Source: Tridacna crocea (taxonomy: Eukaryota > Mollusca > Bivalvia > Cardiida > Cardiidae). From it: 64,000 nucleotides of DNA. This document shows positions 33,908 through 47,064 of the stretch, in pieces. Location of the stretch: NCBI GenBank assembly GCA_943736015.1, contig OX031068.1:27536296-27600295 (forward strand), written 5' to 3'. The notes below the pieces were generated by a model. That model did not search any database. It saw nothing but the letters and a program-made list of their open reading frames with translations, and was not told the origin of the DNA. How positions within the stretch are numbered: position 1 is the first letter of the stretch; the number at the start of each line of letters is the position of its first letter. Made by a program: the position numbers and the translations under genes.

Positions 33908-35787
33908 CTGTTTTATTTATGCAATAGGTAGGAGTTTTATTTATGCAATAGGAAAGAGTTGCTACTGAGAGTTTTCAGTCTTTTTTTGGCCACATGTGAC
34001 ATTATTTTTTCTGGGTTTCTACACTGTACTTTGATCTTTGGTCATCTTTAAAGTATCAATGTACAGCATGGCATGAATTAGAAAAGCGAATCGAATCAAG
34101 GGATATAGGAATCAGGGGAAGCTACTCTTGCACTCTTGCAAGGTGCTTGAAAAGACCAAAGCAAGGTCTTCTGCCACCCCGTTTTCTTAAGTTTGCGCCC
34201 ATTGTCAGTGAAATCTGGCATGTGTGGATGGTTCAGGCACTGCAGTTTGCCTAGGACTGCATAAAAGCTTTCAAAGAAGACTTAAAATCCACTTTAATGC
34301 CGATTTTTGCTCAATGTTTTCTATCGATATTTTCGAGCGCCATTTCAAATTGCTTAAAGCTTTGTGATTGGCTAATCCTGGGGGTGTGTCTGCGATTTGA
34401 TTAGCTGATTGGGCCTAATCTGAATTTCATAGGGCTTTTCTGATTGGACGATTTCAGAGAGGGCTGCGATTTGATTGGCTCATTGGATACCGTTATGATT
34501 TCCTAAAAGCCTTCCTGATTGGACGATTTCAGAGAGGGCAGAGATTTGATTGGCTGATCAAAAAGGGGGGGGGAGAATGTTTGTATATTTATGCTAATTT
34601 TTCGGGTCATTTTTCGGGTCATTTCGGCCTATTTTATGGTCAACAAGGATCAGACACCTGCACCAAGACTCCTTTTTCCAGAGTTTCAATCCTTAACTCT
34701 GCCGTTTTATCTTTTTTATCTATTTTAATCATTAGTTATTCTTACATCTTGTTGTATTCTTTTGGTCTATTTTTCGGATCACTTAAGCCTATTCTATGGT
34801 AAAGAGGGATCAGACACCTGCACCAAGACCCCTTTTTTCAGCGTTTGAAATCTCAGCTTTGCCATTCGATATTTTTTTTTTTCATCTATTTCAATTATTA
34901 GTTATTCTTACATCTTACTGTATTTTATTGGCCTAATTCTAAATACTTCAAACAAGAAAATGTTTTGTGAAAAAAGTTTATGCAACAACAACCAGTTGCT
35001 TCTTTTTTAATTTCATATTTTTGCACGGTGTTTAAACATAACATCGACTCCTGACTCACGCAGTCACCAAAACCGTTTCAATGTTTCGGTGACCCTGGTA
35101 AAGAAAACGGAAAAATTTGGTTTACCTTTCTTTGCTTTGTGAAATAGGTATCGGTTGCCTCCGAAAGTGTCAAAGTCGGTCTTATGATTTCATGTGCAGC
35201 ACCTAATAGTCGCTAATGGTTGTCATCATAACCAATTCAATGGTCCTAGCAAGAGAAAAGGAAACAAACAAAAAAAATTCCCTATATTTGACTTAAGCAA
35301 CAGGTGTCGTCTGCTACGAAATTTGTCGCAAGTCGATTTTCCATGTTTTCGGGGGTGCGTAACTGGTACACGAGTCAGTGGTCAATGTAACTGGCTTTCT
35401 CATCACTGTATGAAGGGATTGAAAAAATAATAATAAAAAAAAAAAAAAAAATTAGTTCCCTTTGCTTGATTTTTGTCTTTTTTAGCCACTTGTGACACTG
35501 TTTTCTGGGATTTCTACACTATACATTGATCATCTTTGCTTATTTAAAGGATTAATGGGTGCAATTCCTGAGTTAGTTACCAATTCAATGGTCCTAGTAA
35601 TAGAAAAGGGGGAAGAAAAATCTCTATTTTTGACTTAGGCAACAGGTGTCGTCTGCTACGGAATGTGCCGCAAGTTGATTTTTCATGATTTCGCGGGTGC
35701 GTAACTGGCACCTACAAGGCGGTAGTCAACGTAACTGGGTTTCTTGTCATGGTAAAAGAGATTGAAAAAAAAAAATAAAGGTTCCCT
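33908..35787 (+). repeat. Repeat unit 19 (1,880 bp)
   Basis: Matches unit 15 until about 35212, then switches to GTCGCTAATGGTTGTC, otherwise typical of units 13 and 17, while keeping GTGCGTAAC. It is a visible chimera. The G run is 9 against 11 in unit 15. Confidence 0.97.
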
Positions 35788-37663
35788 CTGTTTTATTTAT
35801 GCAATAGGTAGGAGTTTTATTTATGCAATAGGAAAGAGTTGCTACTGAGAGTTTTCAGTCTTTTTTTGGCCACTTGTGACATTATTTTTTCTGGGTTTCT
35901 ACACTGTACTTTGATCTTTGGTCATCTTTAAAGTATCAATGTACAGCATGGCATGAATTAGAAAAGCGAATCGAATCAAGGGATATAGGAATCAGGGGAA
36001 GCTACTCTTGCACTCTTGCAAGGTGCTTGAAAAGACCAAAGCAAGGTCTTCTGCCACCCCGTTTTCTTAAGTTTGCGCCCATTGTCAGTGAAATCTGGCA
36101 TGTGTGGATGGTTCAGGCATTGCAGTTTGCCTAGGACTGCATAAAAGCTTTCAAAGAAGACTTAAAATCCACTTTAATGCCGATATTTGCTCAATGTTTT
36201 CTATCGATATTTTCGAGCGCCATTTCAAATTGCTTAAAGCTTTGTGATTGGCTGATCCTGGGGGTGTGTCTGCGATTTGATTAGCTGATTGGGCCTAATC
36301 TGAATTTCATAGGGCTTTTCTGATTGGACGATTTCAGAGAGGGCTGTGATTTGATTGGCTCATTGGATACCGTTATTATTTCCTAAAAGCCTTCCTGATT
36401 GGACGATTTCAGAGAGGGCAGAGATTTGATTGCTGATCAAAAAGGGGGGGGGGAGAATGTTTGTATATTTATGCTAATTTTTCGGGTCATTTTTCGGGTC
36501 ATTTCGGCCTATTTTATGGTCAACAAGGATCAGACACCTGCACCAAGACCCCTTTTTCCAGAGTTTCAATCCTTAACTCTGCCGTTTTATCTTTTTTATC
36601 TATTTTAATCATTAGTTATTCTTACATCTTGTTGTATTCTTTTGGTCTATTTTTCGGATCACTTAAGCCTATTCTATGGTAAAGAGGGATCAGACACCTG
36701 CACCAAGACCCCTTTTTTCAGAGTTTGAAATCTCAGCTTTGCCATTCTATCTTTTTTTTTCATCTATTTCAATTATTAGTTATTCTTACATCTTACTGTA
36801 TTTTATTGGCCTAATTCTAAATACTTCAAACAAGAAAATGTTTTGTGAAAAAAGTTTATGCAACAGCAACCAGTTGCTTCTTTCTTAATTTCATATTTTT
36901 GCACGGTGTTTAAACATAACATCGACTCCTGACTCACGCAGTCACCAAAACCGTTTCAATGTTTCGATGACCCTGGTAAAGAAAACGGAAAAATTTGGTT
37001 TACCTTTCTTTGCTTTGTGAAATAGGTATCGGTTGCCTCCGAAAGTGTCAAAGTCGGTCTTATGATTTCATGTGCAGCACCTAATAGTCGCGTATGGTAG
37101 TCATCATAACCAATTCAATGGTCCTAGCAAGAGAAAAGGAAACAAACAAAAAAAAATTCCTATATTTGACTTAAGCAACAGGTGTTGTCTGCTACGAAAT
37201 TTGTCGCAAGTCGATTTTCCATGTTTTCGGGGGTGCGTAACTGGTACACGAGTCAGTGGTCAACGTAACTGGCTTTCTCATCACTGTATGAAGGGATTGA
37301 AAAGATAATAATAAAAAAAAAAAAAAATTATTATCCCTTTGCTTGATTTTTGTCTTTTTTAGCCACTTGTGACACTGTTTTCTGGGATTTCTACACTATA
37401 CATTGATCATTTTTGCTTATTTAAAGGATTAATGGGTGCAATTCCTGAGTTAGTTACCAATTCAATGGTCCTAGTAATAGAAAAGGGGGAAGAAAAATCT
37501 CTATTTTTGACTTAGGGAACAGGTGTCGTCTGCTACGGAATGTGCCGCAAGTTGATTTTTCATGATTTCGCGGGTGCGTAACTGGCACCTACAAGGCGTT
37601 AGTCAACGTTACTGGGTTTCTTGTCATGGTAAAAGAGATTGAAAAAAAAAATAAAGGTTCCCT
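35788..37663 (+). repeat. Repeat unit 20 (1,876 bp)
   Basis: Private 1-base deletion GATTTGATTGCTGATC near 36424 removes the last CCAAT box. CCGATATTTGC near 36180 is private. Right half resembles unit 11: TCGATGACC, TTGAAAAGATAATA, TTATTATCCC, GATCATTTTTGC. Also TTCTTAATTTC, GGTGTTGTC, and GGCGTTAGTCAACGTTAC near 37596. Confidence 0.97.
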
Positions 37664-39546
37664 CTGTTTTATTTATGCAATAGGTAGGAGTTTTATTTAT
37701 GCAATAGGAAAGAGTTGCTACTAAGAGTTTTCAGTCTTTTTTTGGCCACTTGTGACATTATTTTTTCTGGGTTTCTACACTGTACTTTGATCTTTGGTCA
37801 TCTTTAAAGTATCAATGTACAGCATGGCATGAATTAGAAAAGCGAATCGAATCAAGGGATATAGGAATCAGGGGAAGCTACTCTTGCACTCTTGCAAGGT
37901 GCTTGAAAAGACCAAAGCAAGGTCTTCTGCCACCCCGTTTTCTTAAGTTTGCGCCCATTGTCAGTGAAATCTGGCATGTGTGGATGGTTCAGGCATTGCA
38001 GTTTGCCTAGGACTGCATAAAAGCTTTCAAAGAAGACTTAAAATCCACTTTAATGCCGATTTTTGCTCAATGTTTTCTATCGATATTTTCGAGCGCCATT
38101 TCAAATTGCTTAAAGCTTTGTGATTGGCTGATCCTGGGGGTGTGTCTGCGATTTGATTAGCTGATTGGGCCTAATCTGAATTTCATAGGGCTTTTCTGAT
38201 TGGACGATTTCAGAGAGGGCTGTGATTTGATTGGCTCATTGGATACCGTTATTATTTCCTAAAAGCCTTCCTGATTGGACGATTTCAGAGAGGGCAGAGA
38301 TTTGATTGGCTGATCAAAAAGGGGGGGGGGAGAATGTATATTTATGCTAATTTTTCGGGTCATTTTTCGGGTCATTTCGGCCTATTTTATGGTCAACAAG
38401 GATCAGACACCTGCACCAAGACCCCTTTTTCCAGAGTTTCAATCCTTAACTCTGCCGTTTTATCTTTTTTATCTATTTTAATCATTAGTTATTCTTACAT
38501 CTTGTTGTATTCTTTTGGTCTATTTTTCGGATCACTTAAGCCTATTCTATGGTAAAGAGGGATCAGACACCTGCACCAAGACCCCTTTTTTCAGAGTTTG
38601 AAATCTCAGCTTTGCCATTCTATCTTTTTTTCTTCCATCTATTTCAATTATTAGTTATTCTTACATCTTACTGTATTTTATTGGCCTAATTCTAAATACT
38701 TCAAACAAGAAAATGTTTTGTGGAAAAAGTTTATGCAACAGCAACCAGTTGCTTCTTTTTTAATTTCATATTTTTGCACGGTGTTTAAACATAACATCGA
38801 CTCCTGACTCACGCAGTCACCAAAACCGTTTCAATGTTTCTGTGACCCTGGTAAAGAAAACGGAAAAATTTGGTTTACCTTTCTTTGCTTTGTGCAATAG
38901 GTATCGGTTGCCTCCGAAAGTGTCAAAGTCGGTCTTATGATTTCATGTGCAGCACCTAATAGTCGCGTATGGTAGTCATCATAACCAATTCAATGGTCCT
39001 AGCAAGAGAAAAGGAAACAAACAAAAAAAATTCCCTATATTTGACTTAAGCAACAGGTGTCGTCTGCTACGAAATTTGTCGCAAGTCGATTTTCCATGTT
39101 TTCGGGGGTGCATAACTGGTACACGAGTCAGTGGTCAACGTAACTGGCTTTCTCATCACTGTATGAAGGGATTGAAAAAATAATAATAATAAAAAAAAAA
39201 AAAAGAAAAATTAGTTCCCTTTGCTTGATTTTTGTCTTTTTTAGCCACTTGTGACACTGTTTTCTGGGATTTCTACACTATACATTGATCATCTTTGCTT
39301 ATTTAAAGGATTAATGGGTGCAATTCCTGAGTTAGTTACCAATTTAATGGTCCTAGTAATAGAAAAGGGGGAAGAAAAATCTCTATTTTTGACTTAGGGA
39401 ACTGGTGTCGTCTGCTACGGAATGGGCCGCAAGTTGATTTTTCATGATTTCGCGGGTGCGTAACTGGCACCTACAAGGCGGTAGTCAACGTAACTGGGTT
39501 TCTTGTCATGGTAAAAGAGATTGAAAAAAAAAAATAAAGGTTCCCT
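37664..39546 (+). repeat. Repeat unit 21 (1,883 bp)
   Basis: Like units 14 and 18 (TACTAAGAG, TTATTATTTCC, TTTCTGTGACC, TTAGGGAACTGG) but with the 4-base loss giving GAGAATGTATATTT near 38331 and with CAATAGG rather than CAATACG. The T run reads TTTTCTTCCATC. Confidence 0.97.
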
Positions 39547-41428
39547 CTGTTTTATTTATGCAATAGGTAGGAGTTTTATTTATGCAATAGGAAAGAGTTG
39601 CTACTGAGAGTTTTCAGTCTTTTTTTGGCCACATGTGACATTATTTTTTCTGGGTTTCTACACTGTACTTTGATCTTTGGTCATCTTTAAAGTATCAATG
39701 TACAGCATGGCATGAATTAGAAAAGCGAATCGAATCAAGGGATATAGGAATCAGGGGAAGCTACTCTTGCACTCTTGCAAGGTGCTTGAAAAGACCAAAG
39801 CAAGGTCTTCTGCCACCCCGTTTTCTTAAGTTTGCGCCCATTGTCAGTGAAATCTGGCATGTGTGGATGGTTCAGGCACTGCAGTTTGCCTAGGACTGCA
39901 TAAAAGCTTTCAAAGAAGACTTAAAATCCACTTTAATGCCGATTTTTGCTCAATGTTTTCTATCGATATTTTCGAGCGCCATTTCAAATTGCTTAAAGCT
40001 TTGTGATTGGCTAATCCTGGGGGTGTGTCTGCGATTTGATTAGCTGATTGGGCCTAATCTGAATTTCATAGGGCTTTTCTGATTGGACGATTTCAGAGAG
40101 GGCTGCGATTTGATTGGCTCATTGGATACCGTTATGATTTCCTAAAAGCCTTCCTGATTGGACGATTTCAGAGAGGGCAGAGATTTGATTGGCTGATCAA
40201 AAAGGGGGGGGGGAGAATGTTTGTATATTTATGCTAATTTTTCGGGTCATTTTTCGGGTCATTTCGGCCTATTTTATGGTCAACAAGGATCAGACACCTG
40301 CACCAAGACCCCTTTTTCCAGAGTTTCAATCCTTAACTCTGCCGTTTTATCTTTTTTATCTATTTTAATCATTAGTTATTCTTACATCTTGTTGTATTCT
40401 TTTGGTCTATTTTTCGGATCACTTAAGCCTATTCTATGGTAAAGAGGGATCAGACACCTGCACCAAGACCCCTTTTTTCAGCGTTTGAAATCTCAGCTTT
40501 GCCATTCGATATTTTTTTTTTTCATCTATTTCAATTATTAGTTATTCTTACATCTTACTGTATTTTATTGGCCTAATTCTAAATACTTCAAACAAGAAAA
40601 TGTTTTGTGAAAAAAGTTTATGCAACAGCAACCAGTTGCTTCTTTTTTAATTTCATATTTTTGCACGGTGTTTAAACATAACATCGACTCCTGACTCACG
40701 CAGTCACCAAAACCGTTTCAATGTTTCGGTGACCCTGGTAAAGAAAACGGAAAAATTTGGTTTACCTTTCTTTGCTTTGTGAAATAGGTATCGGTTGCCT
40801 CCGAAAGTGTCAAAGTCGGTCTTATGATTTCATGTGCAGCACCTAATAGTCGCGTATGGTAGTCATCATAACCAATTCAATGGTCCTAGCAAGAGAAAAG
40901 GAAACAAACAAAAAAAATTCCCTATATTTGACTTAAGCAACAGGTGTTGTCTGCTTCGAAATTTGTCGCAAGTTGATTTTCCATGTTTTCGGGGGTGCGT
41001 AACTGGTACACGAGTCAGTGGTCAACGTAACTGGCTTTCTCATCACTGTATGAAGGGATTGAAAAAATAATAATAAAAAAAAAAAAAAAAAATTAGTTCC
41101 CTTTGCTTGATTTTTGTCTTTTTTAGCCACTTGTGACACTGTTTTCTGGGATTTCTACACTATACATTGATCATCTTTGCTTATTTAAAGGATTAATGGG
41201 TGCAATTCCTGAGTTAGTTACCAATTCAATGGTCCTAGTAATAGAAAAGGGGGAAGAAAAATCTCTATTTTTGACTTAGGCAACAGGTGTCATCTGCTAC
41301 GGAATGTGCCGCAAGTTGATTTTTCATGATTTCGCGGGTGCGTAACTGGCACCTACAAGGCGGTAGTCAACGTAACTGGGTTTCTTGTCATGGTAAAAGA
41401 GATTGAAAAAAAAAAATAAAGGTTCCCT
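39547..41428 (+). repeat. Repeat unit 22 (1,882 bp)
   Basis: Left part like units 15 and 19 (CCACATGTGAC, GGCACTGCAG, GGCTAATCC, TCAGCGTTTG, CATTCGATATT), but with AAGACCCC and CAACAGCAACC. Right part has GGTGTTGTCTGCTTCG and CAAGTTGATTTTCC near 40971, and GTGTCATCTGC near 41287. Confidence 0.97.
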
Positions 41429-43302
41429 CTGTTTTATTTATGCAATAGGTAGGAGTTTTATTTATGCAATAGGAAAGAGTTGCTACTGAGAGTTTTCAGT
41501 CTTTTTTTGGCCACTTGTGACATTATTTTTTTTTTGGGTTTCTACACTGTACTTTGATCTTTGGTCATCTTTAAAGTATCAATGTACAGCATGGCATGAA
41601 TTAGAAAAGCGAATCGAATCAAGGGATATAGGAATCAGGGGAAGCTACTCTTGCAAGGTGCTTGAAAAGACCAAAGCAAGGTCTTCTGCCACCCCGTTTT
41701 CTTAAGTTTGCGCCCATTGTCAGTGAAATCTGGCATGTGTGGATGGTTCAGGCATTGCAGTTTGTCTAGGACTGCATAAAAGCTTTCAAAGAAGACTTAA
41801 AATCCACTTTAATGCCGATTTTTGCTCAATGTTTTCTATCGATATTTTCGAGCGCCATTTCAAATTGCTTAAAGCTTTGTGATTGGCTGATCCTGGGGGT
41901 GTGTCTGCGATTTGATTAGCTGATTGGGCCTAATCTGAATTTCATAGGGCTTTTCTGATTGGACGATTTCAGAGAGGGCTGTGATTTGATTGGCTCATTG
42001 GATCCCGTTATGATTTCCTAAAAGCCTTCCTGATTGGACGATTTCAGAGAGGGCAGAGATTTGATTGGCTGATCAAAAAGGGGGGGGGGGGGAGAATGTA
42101 TATTTATGCTAATTTTTCGGGTCATTTTTCGGGTCATTTCGGCCTATTTTATGGTCAACAAGGATCAGACACCTGCACCAAGACCCCTTTTTCCAGAGTT
42201 TCAATCCTTAACTCTGCCGTTTTATCTTTTTTATCTATTTTAATCATTAGTTATTCTTACATCTTGTTGTATTCTTTTGGTCTATTTTTCGGATCACTTA
42301 AGCCTATTCTATGGTAAAGAGGGATCAGACACCTGCACCAAGACCCCTTTTTTCAGAGTTTGAAATCTCAGCTTTGCCATTCTATCTTTTTTTTTCATCT
42401 ATTTCAATTATTAGTTATTCTTACATCTTACTGTATTTTATTGGCCTAATTCTAAATACTTCAAACAAGAAAATGTTTTGTGAAAAAAGTTTATGCAACA
42501 GCAACCAGTTGCTTCTTTCTTAATTTCATATTTTTGCACGGTGTTTAAACATAACATCGACTCCTGACTCACACAGTCACCAAAACCGTTTCAATGTTTC
42601 GATGACCCTGGTAAAGAAAACGGAAAAATTTGGTTTACCTTTCTTTGCTTTGTGCAATAGGTATCGGTTGCCTCCGAAAGTGTCAAAGTCGGTCTTATGA
42701 TTTCATGTGCAGCACCTAATAGTCGCGTATGGTAGTCATCATAACCAATTCAATGGTCCTAGCAAGAGAAAAGGAAACAAACAAAAAAAATTCCCTATAT
42801 TTGACTTAAACAACAGGTGTTGTCTGCTACGAAATTTGTCGCAAGTCGATTTTCCATGTTTTCGGGGGTGCGTAACTGGTACACGAGTCAGTGGTCAACG
42901 TAACTGGCTTTCTCATCACTGTATGAAGGGATTGAAAAAATAATAATAATAAAAAAAAAAAGAAAAATTAGTTCCCTTTGCTTGATTTTTGTCTTTTTTA
43001 GCCACTTGTGACACTGTTTCCTTGGATTTCTACACTATACATTGATCATCTTTGCTTATTTAAAGGATTAATGGGTGCAATTCCTGAGTTAGTTACCAAT
43101 TTAATGGTCCTAGTAATAGAAAAGGGGGAAGAAAAATCTCTATTTTTGACTTAGGCAACAGGTGTCGTCTGCTACGGAATGGGCCGCAAGTTGATTTTTC
43201 ATGATTTCGCGGGTGCGTAACTGGCACCTACAAGGCAGTAGTCAACGTAACTGGGTTTCTTGTCATGGTAAAAGAGATTGAAAAAAAAAATAAAGGTTCC
43301 CT
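41429..43302 (+). repeat. Repeat unit 23 (1,874 bp)
   Basis: Shortest full-type unit. It lacks one 8-bp CTCTTGCA copy near 41650, has an expanded T run (TTTTTTTTTTTGGG near 41526), the longest G run (13) and the GAGAATGTATATTT form. GATCCCG near 42001 and CACACAGTCACC near 42571 are private. Its right half matches unit 26 (TGTTTCCTTGG, GGCAGTAGTC). Confidence 0.97.
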
Positions 43303-45850
43303 CTGTTTTATTTATGCAATAGGTAGGAGTTTTATTTATGCAATAGGAAAGAGTTGCTACTGAGAGTTTTCAGTCTTTTTTTGGCCACTTGTGACATTAT
43401 TTTTTCTGGGTTTCTACACTGTACTTTGATCTTTGGTCATCTTTAAAGTATCAATGTACAGCATGGCATGAATTAGAAAAGCGAATCGAATCAAGGGATA
43501 TAGGAATCAGGGGAAGCTACTCTTGCACTCTTGCAAGGTGCTTGAAAAGACCAAAGCAAGGTCTTCTGCCACCCCGTTTTCTTAAGTTTGCGCCCATTGT
43601 CAGTGAAATCTGGCATGTGTGGATGGTTCAGGCATTGCAGTTTGCCTAGGACTGCATAAAAGCTTTCAAAGAAGACTTAAAATCCACTTTAATGCCGATT
43701 TTTGCTCAATGTTTTCTATCGATATTTTCGAGCGCCATTTCAAATTGCTTAAAGCTTTGTGATTGGCTGATCCTGGGGGTGTGTCTGCGATTTGATTAGC
43801 TGATTGGGCCTAATCTGAATTTCATAGGGCTTTTCTGATTGGACGATTTCAGAGAGGGCTGCGATTTGATTGGCTCATTGGATACCGTTATGATTTCCTA
43901 AAAGCCTTCCTGATTGGACGATTTCAGAGAGGGCAGAGATTTGATTGGCTGATCAAAAAGGGGGGGGGGGAGAATGTTTGTATATTTATGCTAATTTTTC
44001 GGGTCATTTTTCGGGTCATTTCGGCCTATTTTATGGTCAACAAGGATCAGACACCTGCACCAAGACCCCTTTTTCCAGAGTTTCAATCCTTAACTCTGCC
44101 GTTTTATCTTTTTTATCTATTTTAATCATTAGTTATTCTTACATCTTGTTGTATTCTTTTGGTCTATTTTTCGGATCACTTAAGCCTATTCTATGGTAAA
44201 GAGGGATCAGACACCTGCACCAAGACCCCTTTTTTTAGAGTTTGAAATCTCAGCTTTGCCATTCTATCTTTTTTTTCATCTATTTCAATTATTAGTTATT
44301 CTTACATCTTACTGTATTTTATTGGCCTAATTCTAAATACTTCAAACAAGAAAATGTTTTGTGAAAAAAGTTTATGCAACAGCAACCAGTTGCTTCTTTT
44401 TTAATTTCATATTTTTGCACGGTGTTTAAACATAACATCGACTCCTGACTCACGCAGTCACCAAAACCGTTTCAATGTTTCGGTGACCCTGGTAAAGAAA
44501 ATTGGAAAAATTTGGTTTACCTTTCTTTGCTTTGTGAAATAGGTATCGGTTGCCTCCGAAAGTGTCAAAGTCGGTCTTATGATTTCATGTGCAGCACCTA
44601 ATAGTCGCGTATGGTTGTCATCATAACCAATTCAATGGTCCTAGCAAGAGAAAAGGAAACAAACAAAAAAAATTCCCTATATTTGACTTAAGCAACAGGT
44701 GTCGTCTGCTACGAAATTTGTCGCAAGTCGATTTTCCATGTTTTCGGGGGTGCGTAACTGGTACACGAGTCAGTGGTCAACGTAACTGGCTTTCTCATCA
44801 CTGTATGAAGGGATTGAAAAAATAATAATAAAAAAAAAAAGAAAAAAATTAGTTCCCTTTGCTTGATTTTTGTCTTTTTTAGCCACTTGTGACACTGTTT
44901 TCTGGGATTTCTACACTATACATTGATCATCTTTGCTTATTTAAAGGATTAATGGGTGCAATTCCTGAGTTAGTTACCAATTCAATGGTCCTAGTAATAG
45001 AAAAGGGGGAAGAAAAATCTCTATTTTTGACTTAGGCAACAGGTGTCGTCTGCTACGGAATGTGCCGCAAGTTGATTTTTCATGATTTCGCGGGTGCGTA
45101 ACTGGCACCTACAAGGCGGTAGTCAATGTAACTGGGTTTCTTGTCATGGTAAAAGAGATTGAAAAAAAAAAATAAAGGTTCCCTCTGTTTTATTTATGCA
45201 ATAGGTAGGAGTTTTATTTATGCAATAGGAAAGAGTTGCTACTGAGAGTTTTCAGTCTTTTTTTGGCCACTTGTGACATTATTTTTTCTGGGTTTCTACA
45301 CTGTACTTTGATCTTTGGTCATCTTTAAAGTATCAATGTACAGCATGGCATGAATTAGAAAAGCGAATCGAATCAAGGGATATAGGAATCAGGGGAAGCT
45401 ACTCTTGCACTCTTGCAAGGTGCTTGAAAAGACCAAAGCAAGGTCTTCTGCCACCCCGTTTTCTTAAGTTTGCGCCCATTGTCAGTGAAATCTGGCATGT
45501 GTGGATGGTTCAGGCATTGCAGTTTGCCTAGGACTGCATAAAAGCTTTCAAAGAAGACTTAAAATCCACTTTAATGCCGATTTTTGCTCAATGTTTTCTA
45601 TCGATATTTTCGAGCGCCATTTCAAATTGCTTAAAGCTTTGTGATTGGCTGATCCTGGGGGTGTGTCTGCGATTTGATTAGCTGATTGGGCCTAATCTGA
45701 ATTTCATAGGGCTTTTCTGATTGGACGATTTCAGAGAGGGCTGTGATTTGATGGGATCATTGGATACCGTTATGATTTCTTAAAAGCCTTCCTGATTGGA
45801 CGATTTCAGAGAGGGCAGAGATTTGATTGGCTGATCAAAAAGGGAGGGGG
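42080..45850 (+). repeat. Three-unit-lag block, copy 1 (units 23-25)
   Basis: From the G run of unit 23 to the G run of unit 25, the markers recur about 5.64 kb later in units 26-28. Both edges lie at the G run, where units 26 and 28 switch type. The two copies differ at several positions in units 24 and 27, so this event looks older than the four-unit one. Confidence 0.65.
43303..45184 (+). repeat. Repeat unit 24 (1,882 bp)
   Basis: Shares GTATGGTTGTCATC near 44609 and GGCTGCGATT with unit 27. Private: CCTTTTTTTAGAG near 44229, GAAAATTGGAAA near 44498 and TCAATGTAAC near 45123. Confidence 0.97.
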
Positions 45851-47064
45851 GGGAGAATGTTTGTATATTTATGCTAATTTTTCGGGTCATTTTTCGGGTC
45901 ATTTCGGCCTATTTTATGGTCAACAAGGATCAGACACCTGCACCAAGACCCCTTTTTCCAGAGTTTCAATCCTTAACTCTGCCGTTTTATCTTTTTTATC
46001 TATTTTAATCATTAGTTATTCTTACATCTTGTTGTATTCTTTTGGTCTATTTTTCGGATCACTTAAGCCTATTCTATGGTAAAGAGGGATCAGACACCTG
46101 CACCAAGACCCCTTTTTTCAGAGTTTGAAATCTCAGCTTTGCCATTCTATCTTTTTTTTCATCTATTTCAATTATTAGTTATTCTTACATCTTACTGTAT
46201 TTTATTGGCCTAATTCTAAATACTTCAAACAAGAAAATGTTTTGTGAAAAAAGTTTATGCAACAGCAACCAGTTGCTTCTTTTTTAATTTCATATTTTTG
46301 CACGGTGTTTAAACATAACATCGACTCCTGACTCACGCAGTCACCAAAACCGTTTCAATGTTTCGGTGACCCTGGTAAAGAAAACGGAAAAATTTGGTTT
46401 ACCTTTCTTTGCTTTGTGAAATAGGTATCGGTTGCCTCCGAAAGTGTCAAAGTCGGTCTTATGATTTCATGTGCAGCACCTAATAGTCGCGTATGGTAGT
46501 CATCATAACCAATTCAATGGTCCTAGCAAGAGAAAAGGAAACAAACAAAAAAAATTCCCTATATTTGACTTAAGCAACAGGTGTCGTCTGCTTCGAAATT
46601 TGTCGCAAGTCGATTTTCCATGTTTTCGGGGGTGCGTAACTGGTACACGAGTCAGTGGTCAACGTAAATGGCTTTCTCATCACTGTATGAAGGGATTGAA
46701 AAAATAATAATGAAAAAAAAAAAAAAAATTAGTTCCCTTTGCTTGATTTTTGTCTTTTTTAGCCACTTGTGACACTGTTTTCTGGGATTTCTACACTATA
46801 CATTGATCATCTTTGCTTATTTAAAGGATTAATGGGTGCAATTCCTGAGTTAGTTACCAATTCAATGGTCCTAGTAATAGAAAAGGGGGAAGAAAAATCT
46901 CTATTTTTGACTTAGGCAACAGGTGTCGTCTGCTACGGAATGTGCCGCAAGTTGATTTTTCATGATTTCGCGGGTGCGTAACTGGCACCTACAAGGCGGT
47001 AGTCAACGTAACTGGGTTTCTTGTCATGGTAAAAGAGATTGAAAAAAAAAAATAAAGGTTCCCT
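45185..47064 (+). repeat. Repeat unit 25 (1,880 bp)
   Basis: GATGGGATCATTGG near 45750 removes one CCAAT box and is shared with unit 26. TTTCTTAAAAGCC and the A-interrupted G run (GGGAGG at 45842) are shared with units 28 and 31, giving a three-unit spacing. Private: GTAAATGGC near 46664 and AATAATGAAAAA near 46706. Confidence 0.97.

Larger units (their letters stand above)
29698..35212 (+). repeat. Higher-order block, copy 2 (end of unit 16 to unit 19)
   Basis: Second copy of the four-unit-lag block. Units 17, 18 and 19 repeat the private markers of units 13, 14 and 15 in the same order. The match ends inside unit 19, where CTAATGG replaces GTATGG. Confidence 0.8.
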
